Assembly: GCA_964036045.1 (NCBI GenBank)
Contig: OZ038395.1
Span: forward strand, 10,000,288 to 10,064,287
DNA from: Eutreptiella sp. 'Long Island Sound 2002'
Lineage: Eukaryota; Euglenozoa; Euglenophyceae; Eutreptiales; Eutreptiaceae
Direction: 5' to 3'
DNA: 64,000 nucleotides
Both the position numbers and the translations under genes were made by a program. Shown in pieces: positions 24,000-36,900 of the stretch; within the stretch, counting starts at the first letter, position 1; the number at the start of each line of letters is the position of its first letter. The notes under the pieces were generated by a model that was given only the letters and a program-made list of their open reading frames with translations, was not told the DNA's origin and searched no databases.

Positions 24000-26900
24000 T
24001 TCCAGCCAAATCTGGGTATGTCACCGGGGGTACCCCAGTTTGACCCAGAATTTCAAGCCCATCTTTCCCTACGTTTTTCAGCATGCCGATTCCACCCAAA
24101 TCGATTCCCGGTCAAAACGGAAACTTTTTTGCGCGCCGCGCCGCGCGCGCGCCTGGGCAAAATCAGTTCTGGCCAGCCCAGCCTCAGGCCATTCCAGCCA
24201 AATCTGGGTATGTCACCGGGGGTACCCCAGTTTGACCCAGAATTTCAAACCCATCTTTCCCTACGTTTTTCAGCATGCCGATTCCACCCAAATCGATTCC
24301 CGGTCAAAACGGAAACTTTTTTGCGTGCCGCGCCGCGCGCGCGCCTGGGCAAAATCAGTTCTGGCCAGCCCAGCCTAGGGCCATTCCAGCCAAATCTGGG
24401 TATGTCACCGGGGGTACCCCAGTTTGACCTAGAATTTCAAACCCATCTTTCCCTACATTTTTCAGCATGCCGATTCCACCCAAATCGATTCCCGGTCAAA
24501 ACGGAAACTTTTTTGCGCGCCGCGCCGCGCGCGCGCCTGGGCAAAATCAGTTCTGGCCAGCCCAGCCCAGGGCCATTCCAGCCAAATCTGGGTATGTCAC
24601 CGGGGGTACCCCAGTTTGACCCACAATTTCAAACCCATCTTTCCCTACGTTTTTCAGCATGCCGATTCCACCCAAATCGATTCCCGGTCAAAACGGAAAC
24701 TTTTTTGCGCGCCGCGCCGCGCGCGCGCCTGGGCAAAATCAGTTCTGGCCAGCCCAGCCTAGGGCCATTCCAGCCAAATCTGGGTATGTCACCGGGGGTA
24801 CCCCAGTTTGACCCAGAATTTCAAGCCCATCTTTCCCTACGTTTTTCAGCATGCCGATTCCACCCAAATCGATTCCCGGTCAAAACGGAAACTTTTTTGC
24901 GCGCCGCGCCGCGCGCGCGCCTGGGCAAAATCAGTTCTGGCCAGCCCAGCCTCAGGCCATTCCAGCCAAATCTGGGTATGTCACCGGGGGTACCCCAGTT
25001 TGACCCAGAATTTCAAACCCATCTTTCCCTACGTTTTTCAGCATGCCGATTCCACCCAAATCGATTCCCGGTCAAAACGGAAACTTTTTTGCGCGCCGCG
25101 CCGCGCGCGCGCCTGGGCAAAATCAGTTCTGGCCAGCCCAGCCTAGGGGCATTCCAGCCAAATCTGGGTATGTCACCGGGGGTACCCCAGTTTGACCCAG
25201 AATTTCAAACCCATCTTTCCCTACGTTTTTCAGCATGCCGATTCCACCCAAATCGATTCCCGGTCAAAACGGAAACTTTTTTGCGCGCCGCGCCGCGCGC
25301 GCGCCTGGGCAAAATCAGTTCTGGCCAGCCCAGCCTAGGGCCATTCCAGCCAAATCTGGGTGTGTCACCGGGGGTACCCCAGTTTGACCCAGAATTTCAA
25401 GCCCATCTTTCCCTACGTTTTTCAGCATGCCGATTCCACCCAAATCGATTCCCGGTCAAAACGGAAACTTTTTTGCGTGCCGCGCCGCGCGCGCGCCTGG
25501 GCAAAATCAGTTCTGGCCAGCCCAGCCTAGGGCCATTCCAGCCAAATCTGGGTATGTCACCGGGGGTACCCCAGTTTGACCTAGAATTTCAAACCCATCT
25601 TTCCCTACGTTTTTCAGCATGCCGATTCCACCCAAATCGATTCCCGGTCAAAACGGAAACTTTTTTGCGCGCCGCGCCGCGCGCGCGCCTGGGCAAAATC
25701 AGTTCTGGCCAGCCCAGCCTAGGGCCATTCCAGCCAAATCTGGGTATGTCACCGGGGGTACCCCAGTTTGACCCACAATTTCAAACCCATCTTTCCTTAC
25801 GTTTTTCAGCATGCCGATTCCACCCAAATCGATTCCCGGTCAAAACGGAAACTTTTTTGCGCGCCGCGCCGCGCGCGCGCCTGGGCAAAATCAGTTCTGG
25901 CCAGCCCAGCCTCAGGCCATTCCAGCCAAATCTGGGTATGTCACCGGGGGTACCCCAGTTTGACCCAGAATTTCAAACCCATCTTTCCCTACGTTTTTCA
26001 GCATGCCGATTCCACCCAAATCGATTCCCGGTCAAAACGGAAACTTTTTTGCGCGCCGCGCCGCGCGCGCGCCTGGGCAAAATCAGTTCTGGCCAGCCCA
26101 GCCTAGGGCCATTCCAGCCAAATCTGGGTATGTCACCGGGGGTACCCCAGTTTGACCCAGAATTTCAAGCCCATCTTTCCCTACGTTTTTCAGCATGCCG
26201 ATTCCACCCAAATCGATTCCCGGTCAAAACGGAAACTTTTTTGCGCGCCGCGCCGCGCGCGCGCCTGGGCAAAATCAGTTCTGGCCAGCCCAGCCTCAGG
26301 CCATTCCAGCCAAATCTGGGTATGTCACCGGGGGTACCCCAGTTTGACCCAGAATTTCAAACCCATCTTTCCCTACGTTTTTCAGCATGCCGATTCCACC
26401 CAAATCGATTCCCGGTCAAAACGGAAACTTTTTTGCGCGCCGCGCCGCGCGCGCGCCTGGGCAAAATCAGTTCTGGCCAGCCCAGCCTAGGGGCATTCCA
26501 GCCAAATCTGGGTATGTCACCGGGGGTACCCCAGTTTGACCCAGAATTTCAAACCCATCTTTCCCTACGTTTTTCAGCATGCCGATTCCACCCAAATCGA
26601 TTCCCGGTCAAAACGGAAACTTTTTTGCGCGCCGCGCCGCGCGCGCGCCTGGGCAAAATCAGTTCTGGCCAGCCCAGCCTAGGGCCATTCCAGCCAAATC
26701 TGGGTATGTCACCGGGGGTACCCCAGTTTGACCCAGAATTTCAAGCCCATCTTTCCCTACGTTTTTCAGCATGCCGATTCCACCCAAATCGATTCCCGGT
26801 CAAAACGGAAACTTTTTTGCGTGCCGCGCCGCGCGCGCGCCTGGGCAAAATCAGTTCTGGCCAGCCCAGCCTAGGGCCATTCCAGCCAAATCTGGGTATG

Positions 26901-28400
26901 TCACCGGGGGTACCCCAGTTTGACCTAGAATTTCAAACCCATCTTTCCCTACGTTTTTCAGCATGCCGATTCCACCCAAATCGATTCCCGGTCAAAACGG
27001 AAACTTTTTTGCGCGCCGCGCCGCGCGCGCGCCTGGGCAAAATCAGTTCTGGCCAGCCCAGCCTAGGGCCATTCCAGCCAAATCTGGGTATGTCACCGGG
27101 GGTACCCCAGTTTGACCCAGAATTTCAAACCCATCTTTCCCTACGTTTTTCAGCATGCCGATTCCACCCAAATCGATTCCCGGTCAAAACGGAAACTTTT
27201 TTGCGCGCCGCGCCGCGCGCGCGCCTGGGCAAAATCAGTTCTGGCCAGCCCAGCCTCAGGCCATTCCAGCCAAATCTGGGTATGTCACCGGGGGTACCCC
27301 AGTTTGACCCAGAATTTCAAACCCATCTTTCCCTACGTTTTTCAGCATGCCGATTCCACCCAAATCGATTCCCGGTCAAAACGGAAACTTTTTTGCGTGC
27401 CGCGCCGCGCGCGCGCCTGGGCAAAATCAGTTCTGGCCAGCCCAGCCTAGGGCCATTCCAGCCAAATCTGGGTATGTCACCGGGGGTACCCCAGTTTGAC
27501 CTAGAATTTCAAACCCATCTTTCCCTACGTTTTTCAGCATGCCGATTCCACCCAAATCGATTCCCGGTCAAAACGGAAACTTTTTTGCGCGCCGCGCCGC
27601 GCGCGCGCCTGGGCAAAATCAGTTCTGGCCAGCCCAGCCCAGGGCCATTCCAGCCAAATCTGGGTATGTCACCGGGGGTACCCCAGTTTGACCCACAATT
27701 TCAAACCCATCTTTCCCTACGTTTTTCAGCATGCCGATTCCACCCAAATCGATTCCCGGTCAAAACGGAAACTTTTTTGCGCGCCGCGCCGCGCGCGCGC
27801 CTGGGCAAAATCAGTTCTGGCCAGCCCAGCCTAGGGCCATTCCAGCCAAATCTGGGTATGTCACCGGGGGTACCCCAGTTTGACCCAGAATTTCAAGCCC
27901 ATCTTTCCCTACGTTTTTCAGCATGCCGATTCCACCCAAATCGATTCCCGGTCAAAACGGAAACTTTTTTGCGCGCCGCGCCGCGCGCGCGCCTGGGCAA
28001 AATCAGTTCTGGCCAGCCCAGCCTCAGGCCATTCCAGCCAAATCTGGGTATGTCACCGGGGGTACCCCAGTTTGACCCAGAATTTCAAACCCATCTTTCC
28101 CTACGTTTTTCAGCATGCCGATTCCACCCAAATCGATTCCCGGTCAAAACGGAAACTTTTTTGCGCGCCGCGCCGCGCGCGCGCCTGGGCAAAATCAGTT
28201 CTGGCCAGCCCAGCCTAGGGGCATTCCAGCCAAATCTGGGTATGTCACCGGGGGTACCCCAGTTTGACCCAGAATTTCAAACCCATCTTTCCCTACATTT
28301 TTCAGCATGCCGATTCCACCCAAATCGATTCCCGGTCAAAACGGAAACTTTTTTGCGCGCCGCGCCGCGCGCGCGCCTGGGCAAAATCAGTTCTGGCCAG
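24000..28400 (+). repeat. Nested 7-mer (1344 bp) and 16-mer (3072 bp) repeats
   Basis: Markers cctcaggcc (about 24183 and 27255; 24951 and 28023), gacctagaa (about 24427 and 27499; 25579 and 28651) and gacccacaattt (about 24620 and 27692) repeat at 3072 bp. Within that span cctcaggcc (24951 and 26295), gacctagaa (25579 and 26923) and ccaggggcatt-type units (about 25143 and 26487) repeat at 1344 bp. A 7-mer duplication therefore sits inside a 16-mer duplication. Confidence 0.8.
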
Positions 28401-28429
28401 CCCAGCCTAGGGCCATTCCAGCCAAATCT

Positions 28430-31400
28430 GGGTATGTCACCGGGGGTACCCCAGTTTGACCCAGAATTTCAAGCCCATCTTTCCCTACGTTTTTCAGCAT
28501 GCCGATTCCACCCAAATCGATTCCCGGTCAAAACGGAAACTTTTTTGCGTGCCGCGCCGCGCGCGCGCCTGGGCAAAATCAGTTCTGGCCAGCCCAGCCT
28601 AGGGCCATTCCAGCCAAATCTGGGTATGTCACCGGGGGTACCCCAGTTTGACCTAGAATTTCAAACCCATCTTTCCCTACGTTTTTCAGCATGCCGATTC
28701 CACCCGAATCGATTCCCGGTCAAAACGGAAACTTTTTTGCGCGCCGCGCCGCGCGCGCGCCTGGGCAAAATCAGTTCTGGCCAGCCCAGCCTAGGGCCAT
28801 TCCAGCCAAATCTGGGTATGTCACCGGGGGTACCCCAGTTTGACCCAGAATTTCAAGCCCATCTTTCCCTACGTTTTTCAGCATGCCGATTCCACCCAAA
28901 TCGATTCCCGGTCAAAACGGAAACTTTTTTGCGCGCCGCGCCGCGCGCGCGCCTGGGCAAAATCAGTTCTGGCCAGCCCAGCCTAGGGCCATTCCAGCCA
29001 AATCTGGGTATGTCACCGGGGGTACCCCAGTTTGACCTAGAATTTCAAACCCATCTTTCCCTACGTTTTTCAGCATGCCGATTCCACCCGAATCGATTCC
29101 CGGTCAAAACGGAAACTTTTTTGCGCGCCGCGCCGCGCGCGCGCCTGGGCAAAATCAGTTCTGGCCAGCCCAGCCTAGGGCCATTCCAGCCAAATCTGGG
29201 TATGTCACCGGGGGTACCCCAGTTTGACCCAGAATTTCAAGCCCATCTTTCCCTACGTTTTTCAGCATGCCGATTCCACCCAAATCGATTCCCGGTCAAA
29301 ACGGAAACTTTTTTGCGCGCCGCGCCGCGCGCGCGCCTGGGCAAAATCAGTTCTGGCCAGCCCAGCCTAGGGCCATTCCAGCCAAATCTGGGTATGTCAC
29401 CGGGGGTACCCCAGTTTGACCCAGAATTTCAAACCCATCTTTCCCTACGTTTTTCAGCATGCCGATTCCACCCAAATCGATTCCCGGTCAAAACGGAAAC
29501 TTTTTTGCGCGCCGCGCCGCGCGCGCGCCTGGGCAAAATCAGTTCTGGCCAGCCCAGCCTAGGGCCATTCCAGCCAAATCTGGGTATGTCACCGGGGGTA
29601 CCCCAGTTTGACCCAGAATTTCAAGCCCATCTTTCCCTACGTTTTTCAGCATGCCGATTCCACCCAAATCGATTCCCGGTCAAAACGGAAACTTTTTTGC
29701 GTGCCGCGCCGCGCGCGCGCCTGGGCAAAATCAGTTCTGGCCAGCCCAGCCTAGGGCCATTCCAGCCAAATCTGGGTATGTCACCGGGGGTACCCCAGTT
29801 TGACCTAGAATTTCAAACCCATCTTTCCCTACGTTTTTCAGCATGCCGATTCCACCCGAATCGATTCCCGGTCAAAACGGAAACTTTTTTGCGCGCCGCG
29901 CCGCGCGCGCGCCTGGGCAAAATCAGTTCTGGCCAGCCCAGCCTAGGGCCATTCCAGCCAAATCTGGGTATGTCACCGGGGGTACCCCAGTTTGACCCAG
30001 AATTTCAAGCCCATCTTTCCCTACGTTTTTCAGCATGCCGATTCCACCCAAATCGATTCCCGGTCAAAACGGAAACTTTTTTGCGCGCCGCGCCGCGCGC
30101 GCGCCTGGGCAAAATCAGTTCTGGCCAGCCCAGCCTAGGGCCATTCCAGCCAAATCTGGGTATGTCACCGGGGGTACCCCAGTTTGACCTAGAATTTCAA
30201 ACCCATCTTTCCCTACGTTTTTCAGCATGCCGATTCCACCCGAATCGATTCCCGGTCAAAACGGAAACTTTTTTGCGCGCCGCGCCGCGCGCGCGCCCCG
30301 GCAAAATCAGTTCTGGCCAGCCCAGCCTAGGGCCATTCCAGCCAAATCTGGGTATGTCACCGGGGGTACCCCAGTTTGACCCAGAATTTCAAGCCCATCT
30401 TTCCCTACGTTTTTCAGCATGCCGATTCCACCCAAATCGATTCCCGGTCAAAACGGAAACTTTTTTGCGCGCCGCGCCGCGCGCGCGCCTGGGCAAAATC
30501 AGTTCTGGCCAGCCCAGCCTAGGGCCATTCCAGCCAAATCTGGGTATGTCACCGGGGGTACCCCAGTTTGACCCAGAATTTCAAACCCATCTTTCCCTAC
30601 GTTTTTCAGCATGCCGATTCCACCCAAATCGATTCCCGGTCAAAACGGAAACTTTTTTGCGCGCCGCGCCGCGCGCGCGCCTGGGCAAAATCAGTTCTGG
30701 CCAGCCCAGCCTAGGGCCATTCCAGCCAAATCTGGGTATGTCACCGGGGGTACCCCAGTTTGACCTAGAATTTCAAACCCATCTTTCCCTACGTTTTTCA
30801 GCATGCCGATTCCACCCGAATCGATTCCCGGTCAAAACGGAAACTTTTTTGCGCGCCGCGCCGCGCGCGCGCCCCGGCAAAATCAGTTCTGGCCAGCCCA
30901 GCCTAGGGCCATTCCAGCCAAATCTGGGTATGTCACCGGGGGTACCCCAGTTTGACCCAGAATTTCAAGCCCATCTTTCCCTACGTTTTTCAGCATGCCG
31001 ATTCCACCCAAATCGATTCCCGGTCAAAACGGAAACTTTTTTGCGCGCCGCGCCGCGCGCGCGCCTGGGCAAAATCAGTTCTGGCCAGCCCAGCCTAGGG
31101 CCATTCCAGCCAAATCTGGGTATGTCACCGGGGGTACCCCAGTTTGACCCAGAATTTCAAACCCATCTTTCCCTACGTTTTTCAGCATGCCGATTCCACC
31201 CAAATCGATTCCCGGTCAAAACGGAAACTTTTTTGCGCGCCGCGCCGCGCGCGCGCCTGGGCAAAATCAGTTCTGGCCAGCCCAGCCTAGGGCCATTCCA
31301 GCCAAATCTGGGTATGTCACCGGGGGTACCCCAGTTTGACCCAGAATTTCAAGCCCATCTTTCCCTACGTTTTTCAGCATGCCGATTCCACCCAAATCGA
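28430..31400 (+). repeat. Dimer (384 bp) and trimer (576 bp) expansion
   Basis: Units with ttcaagccc and units with gacctagaa alternate here. The linked variant cacccgaatcg occurs at 28703, 29087, 29855, 30239 and 30815, giving gaps of 384, 768, 384 and 576 bp. The rare gcgcgccccggc variant occurs at 30295 and 30871, 576 bp apart. This is the shortest-period higher-order structure in the window and looks recently amplified. Confidence 0.85.
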
Positions 31401-32999
31401 TTCCCGGTCAAAACGGAAACTTTTTTGCGCGCCGCGCCGCGCGCGCGCCTGGGCAAAATCAGTTCTGGCCAGCCCAGCCTCAGGCCATTCCAGCCAAATC
31501 TGGGTATGTCACCGGGGGTACCCCAGTTTGACCCAGAATTTGAAACCCATCTTTCCCTACGTTTTTCAGCATGCCGATTCCACCCAAATCGATTCCCGGT
31601 CAAAACGGAAACTTTTTTGCGTGCCGCGCCGCGCGCGCGCCTGGGCAAAATCAGTTCTGGCCAGCCCAGCCTGGGGCCATTCCAGCCAAATCTGGGTATG
31701 TCACCGGGGGTACCCCAGTTTGACCTAGAATTTCAAACCCATCTTTCCCTACGTTTTTCAGCATGCCGATTCCACCCAAATCGATTCCCGGTCAAAACGG
31801 AAACTTTTTTGCGCGCCGCGCCGCGCGCGCGCCTGGGCAAAATCAGTTCTGGCCAGCCCAGCCCAGGGCCATTCCAGCCAAATCTGGGTATGTCACCGGG
31901 GGTACCCCAGTTTGACCCAGAATTTCAAACCCATCTTTCCCTACGTTTTTCAGCATGCCGATTCCACCCAAATCGATTCCCGGTCAAAACGGAAACTTTT
32001 TTGCGCGCCGCGCCGCGCGCGCGCCTGGGCAAAATCAGTTCTGGCCAGCCCAGCCTAGGGCCATTCCAGCCAAATCTCGGTATGTCACCGGGGGTACCCC
32101 AGTTTGACCCAGAATTTCAAGCCCATCTTTCCCTACGTTTTTCAGCATGCCGATTCCACCCAAATCGATTCCCGGTCAAAACGGAAACTTTTTTGCGCGC
32201 CGCGCCGCGCGCGCGCCTGGGCAAAATCAGTTCTGGCCAGCCCAGCCTCAGGCCATTCCAGCCAAATCTGGGTATGTCACCGGGGGTACCCCAGTTTGAC
32301 CCAGAATTTCAAACCCATCTTTCCCTACGTTTTTCAGCATGCCGATTCCACCCAAATCGATTCCCGGTCAAAACGGAAACTTTTTTGCGCGCCGCGCCGC
32401 GCGCGCGCCTGGGCAAAATCAGTTCTGGCCAGCCCAGCCTAGGGGCATTCCAGCCAAATCTGGGTATGTCACCGGGGGTACCCCAGTTTGACCCAGAATT
32501 TCAAACCCATCTTTCCCTACGTTTTTCAGCATGCCGATTCCACCCAAATCGATTCCCGGTCAAAACGGAAACTTTTTTGCGCGCCGCGCCGCGCGCGCGC
32601 CTGGGCAAAATCAGTTCTGGCCAGCCCAGCCTAGGGCCATTCCAGCCAAATCTGGGTATGTCACCGGGGGTACCCCAGTTTGACCCAGAATTTCAAACCC
32701 ATCTTTCCCTACGTTTTTCAGCATGCCGATTCCACCCAAATCGATTCCCGGTCAAAACGGAAACTTTTTTGCGCGCCGCGCCGCGCGCGCGCCTGGGCAA
32801 AATCAGTTCTGGCCAGCCCAGCCTAGGGCCATTCCAGCCAAATCTGGGTATGTCACCGGGGGTACCCCAGTTTGACCCAGAATTTCAAACCCATCTTTCC
32901 CTACGTTTTTCAGCATGCCGATTCCACCCAAATCGATTCCCAGTCAAAACGGAAACTTTTTTGCGCGCCGCGCCGCGCGCGCGCCTGGGCAAAATCAGT

Positions 33000-35900
33000 T
33001 CTGGCCAGCCCAGCCTAGGGCCATTCCACCCAAATCTGGGTATGTCACCGGGGGTACCCCAGTTTGACCAAGAATTTCAAACCCATCTTTCCCTACGTTT
33101 TTCAGCATGCCGATTCCACCCAAATCGATTCCCAGTCAAAACGGAAACTTTTTTGCGCGCCGCGCCGCGCGCGCGCCTGGGCAAAATCAGTTCTGGCCAG
33201 CCCAGCCTAGGGCCATTCCAGCCAAACCTGGGTATGTCACAGGGGGTACCCCAGTTTGACCCAGAATTTCAAACCCATCTTTCCCTACGTTTTTGAGCAT
33301 GCCGATTCCACCCAAATCGATTCCCAGTCAAAACGGAAACTTTTTTGCGCGCCGCGCCGCGCGCGCGCCTGGGCAAAATCAGTTCTGGCCAGCCCAGCCT
33401 AGGGGCATTCCAGCCAAATCTGGGTATGTCACCGGGGGTACCCCAGTTTGACCCAGAATTTCAAACCCATCTTTCCCTACGTTTTTCAGCATGCCGATTC
33501 CACCCAAATCGATTCCCGGTCAAAACGGAAACTTTTTTGCGCGCCGCGCCGCGCGCGCGCCTGGGCAAAATCAGTTCTGGCCAGCCCAGCCTAGGGCCAT
33601 TCCAGCCAAATCTGGGTATGTCACCGGGGGTACCCCAGTTTGACCCAGAATTTCAAACCCATCTTTCCCTACGTTTTTCAGCATGCCGATTCCACCCAAA
33701 TCGATTCCCGGTCAAAACGGAAACTTTTTTGCGCGCCGCGCCGCGCGCGCGCCTGGGCAAAATCAGTTCTGGCCAGCCCAGCCTAGGGCCATTCCAGCCA
33801 AATCTGGGTATGTCACCGGGGGTACCCCAGTTTGACCCAGAATTTCAAACCCATCTTTCCCTACGTTTTTCAGCATGCCGATTCCACCCAAATCGATTCC
33901 CAGTCAAAACGGAAACTTTTTTGCGCGCCGCGCCGCGCGCGCGCCTGGGCAAAATCAGTTCTGGCCAGCCCAGCCTAGGGCCATTCCACCCAAATCTGGG
34001 TATGTCACCGGGGGTACCCCAGTTTGACCCAGAATTTCAAACCCATCTTTCCCTACGTTTTTCAGCATGCCGATTCCACCCAAATCGATTCCCGGTCAAA
34101 ACGGAAACTTTTTTGCGCGCCGCGCCGCTTGCGCGCCTGGGCAAAATCAGTTCTGGCCAGCCCAGCCTAGGGCCATTCCAGCCAAATCTGGGTATGTCAC
34201 CGGGGGTACCCCAGTTTGACCCAGAATTTCAAACCCATCTTTCCCTACGTTTTTCAGCATGCCGATTCCACCCAAATCGATTCCCAGTCAAAACGGAAAC
34301 TTTTTTGCGCGCCGCGCCGCGCGCGCGCCTGGGCAAAATCAGTTCTGGCCAGCCCAGCCTAGGGCCATTCCACCCAAATCTGGGTATGTCACCGGGGGTA
34401 CCCCAGTTTGACCAAGAATTTCAAACCCATCTTTCCCCACGTTTTTCAGCATGCCGATTCCACCCAAATCGATTCCCGGTCAAAACGGAAACTTTTTTGC
34501 GCGCCGCGCCGCGCGCGCGCCTGGGCAAAATCAGTTCTGGCCAGCCCAGCCTAGGGCCATTCCAGCCAAACCTGGGTATGTCACAGGGGGTACCCCAGTT
34601 TGACCCAGAATTTCAAACCCATCTTTCCCTACGTTTTTGAGCATGCCGATTCCACCCAAATCGATTCCCAGTCAAAACAAAAAGTTTTTTGCGCGCCGCG
34701 CCGCGCGCGCGCCTGGGCAAAATCAGTTCTGGCCAGCCCAGCCTAGGGCCATTCCAGCCAAATCTGGGTATGTCACCGGGGGTACCCCAGTTTGACCAAG
34801 AATTTCAAACCCATCTTTCCCTACGTTTTTGAGCATGCCGATTCCACCCAAATCGATTCCCGGTCAAGACGGAAACTTTTTTGCGCGCCGCGCCGCGCGC
34901 GCGCCTGGGCAAAATCAGTTCTGGCCAGCCCAGCCTAGGGCCATTCCAGCCAAATCTGGGTATGTCACCGGGGGTACCCCAGTTTGACCAAGAATTTCAA
35001 ACCCATCTTTCCCTACGTTTTTGAGCATGCCGATTCCACCCAAATCGATTCCCAGTCAAAACAAAAAGTTTTTTGCGCGCCGCGCCGCGCGCGCGCCTGG
35101 GCAAAATCAGTTCTGGCCAGCCCAGCCTAGGGCCATTCCAGCCAAATCTGGGTATGTCACCGGGGGTACCCCAGTTTGACCAAGAATTTCAAACCCATCT
35201 TTCCCTACGTTTTTGAGCATGCCGATTCCACCCAAATCGATTCCCGGTCAAGACGGAAACTTTTTTGCGCGCCGCGCCGCGCGCGCGCCTGGGCAAAATC
35301 AGTTCTGGCCAGCCCAGCCTAGGGCCATTCCAGCCAAATCTGGGTATGTCACCGGGGGTACCCCAGTTTGACCAAGAATTTCAAACCCATCTTTCCCTAC
35401 GTTTTTCAGCATGCCGATTCCACCCAAATCGATTCCCAGTCAAAACGGAAACTTTTTTGCGCGCCGCGCCGCGCGCGCGCCTGGGCAAAATCAGTTCTGG
35501 CCAGCCCAGCCTAGGGCCATTCCAGCCAAACCTGGGTATGTCACAGGGGGTACCCCAGTTTGACCCAGAATTTCAAACCCATCTTTCCCTACGTTTTTGA
35601 GCATGCCGATTCCACCCAAATCGATTCCCAGTCAAAACAAAAAGTTTTTTGCGCGCCGCGCCGCGCGCGCGCCTGGGCAAAATCAGTTCTGGCCAGCCCA
35701 GCCTAGGGCCATTCCAGCCAAATCTGGGTATGTCACCGGGGGTACCCCAGTTTGACCAAGAATTTCAAACCCATCTTTCCCTACGTTTTTCAGCATGCCG
35801 ATTCCACCCAAATCGATTCCCAGTCAAAACGGAAACTTTTTTGCGCGCCGCGCCGCGCGCGCGCCTGGGCAAAATCAGTTCTGGCCAGCCCAGCCTAGGG

Positions 35901-36900
35901 CCATTCCAGCCAAACCTGGGTATGTCACAGGGGGTACCCCAGTTTGACCCAGAATTTCAAACCCATCTTTCCCTACGTTTTTCAGCATGCCGATTCCACC
36001 CAAATCGATTCCCAGTCAAAACAAAAAGTTTTTTGCGCGCCGCGCCGCGCGCGCGCCTGGGCAAAATCAGTTCTGGCCAGCCCAGCCTAGGGCCATTCCA
36101 GCCAAATCTGGGTATGTCACCGGGGGTACCCCAGTTTGACCAAGAATTTCAAACCCATCTTTCCCTACGTTTTTGAGCATGCCGATTCCACCCAAATCGA
36201 TTCCCGGTCAAGACGGAAACTTTTTTGCGTGCCGCGCCGCGCGCGCGCCTGGGCAAAATCAGTTCTGGCCAGCCCAGCCCAGGGCCATTCCAGCCAAATC
36301 TGGGTATGTCACCGGGGGTACCCCAGTTTGACCCAGAATTTAAAACCCATCTTTCCCTACGTTTTTCAGCATGCCGATTCCACCCAAATCGATTCCCAGT
36401 CAAAACGGAAACTTTTTTGCGCGCCGCGCCGCGCGCGCGCCTGGGCAAAATCAGTTCTGGCCAGCCCAGCCTAGGGCCATTCCAGCCAAACCTGGGTATG
36501 TCACAGGGGGTACCCCAGTTTGACCCAGAATTTCAAACCCATCTTTCCCTACGTTTTTCAGCATGCCGATTCCACCCAAATCAATTCCCAGTCAAAACGG
36601 AAACTTTTTTGCGCGCCGCGCCGCGCGCGCGCCTGGGCAAAATCAGTTCTGGCCAGCCCAGCCTAGGGCCATTCCAGCCAAATCTGGGTATGTCACCGGG
36701 GGTACCCCAGTTTGACCAAGAATTTCAAACCCATCTTTCCCTACGTTTTTGAGCATGCCGATTCCACCCAAATCGATTCCCGGTCAAGACGGAAACTTTT
36801 TTGCGTGCCGCGCCGCGCGCGCGCCTGGGCAAAATCAGTTCTGGCCAGCCCAGCCCAGGGCCATTCCAGCCAAATCTGGGTATGTCACCGGGGGTACCCC
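33000..36900 (+). repeat. Divergent subfamily with linked variants and in-frame TGA
   Basis: Units here share variants rare elsewhere: cgattcccagtc, gaccaagaattt, aaacctggg with cacaggggg, acaaaaagtttttt and gtttttgagcatg. The last gives TGA in the frame that is open elsewhere and is found near 33295, 34638, 34830, 35022, 35214, 35598, 36174 and 36750. acaaaaag occurs at about 34677, 35061, 35637 and 36021, giving 384- and 576-bp spacing. Stray members recur up to about 41400, for example acaaaaag near 41397. Confidence 0.8.

Noticed and set aside
36136-36474. Recurrent 112-codon frames beginning MTQNFKPIF, seen throughout, and 99-codon minus-strand frames beginning MPRRARG
   Set aside because: They are other frames of the monomer. 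The consensus TAG in cctaggg or TGA in tgggtttga closes them each unit; they lengthen only where a point variant such as cccaggg removes one stop.
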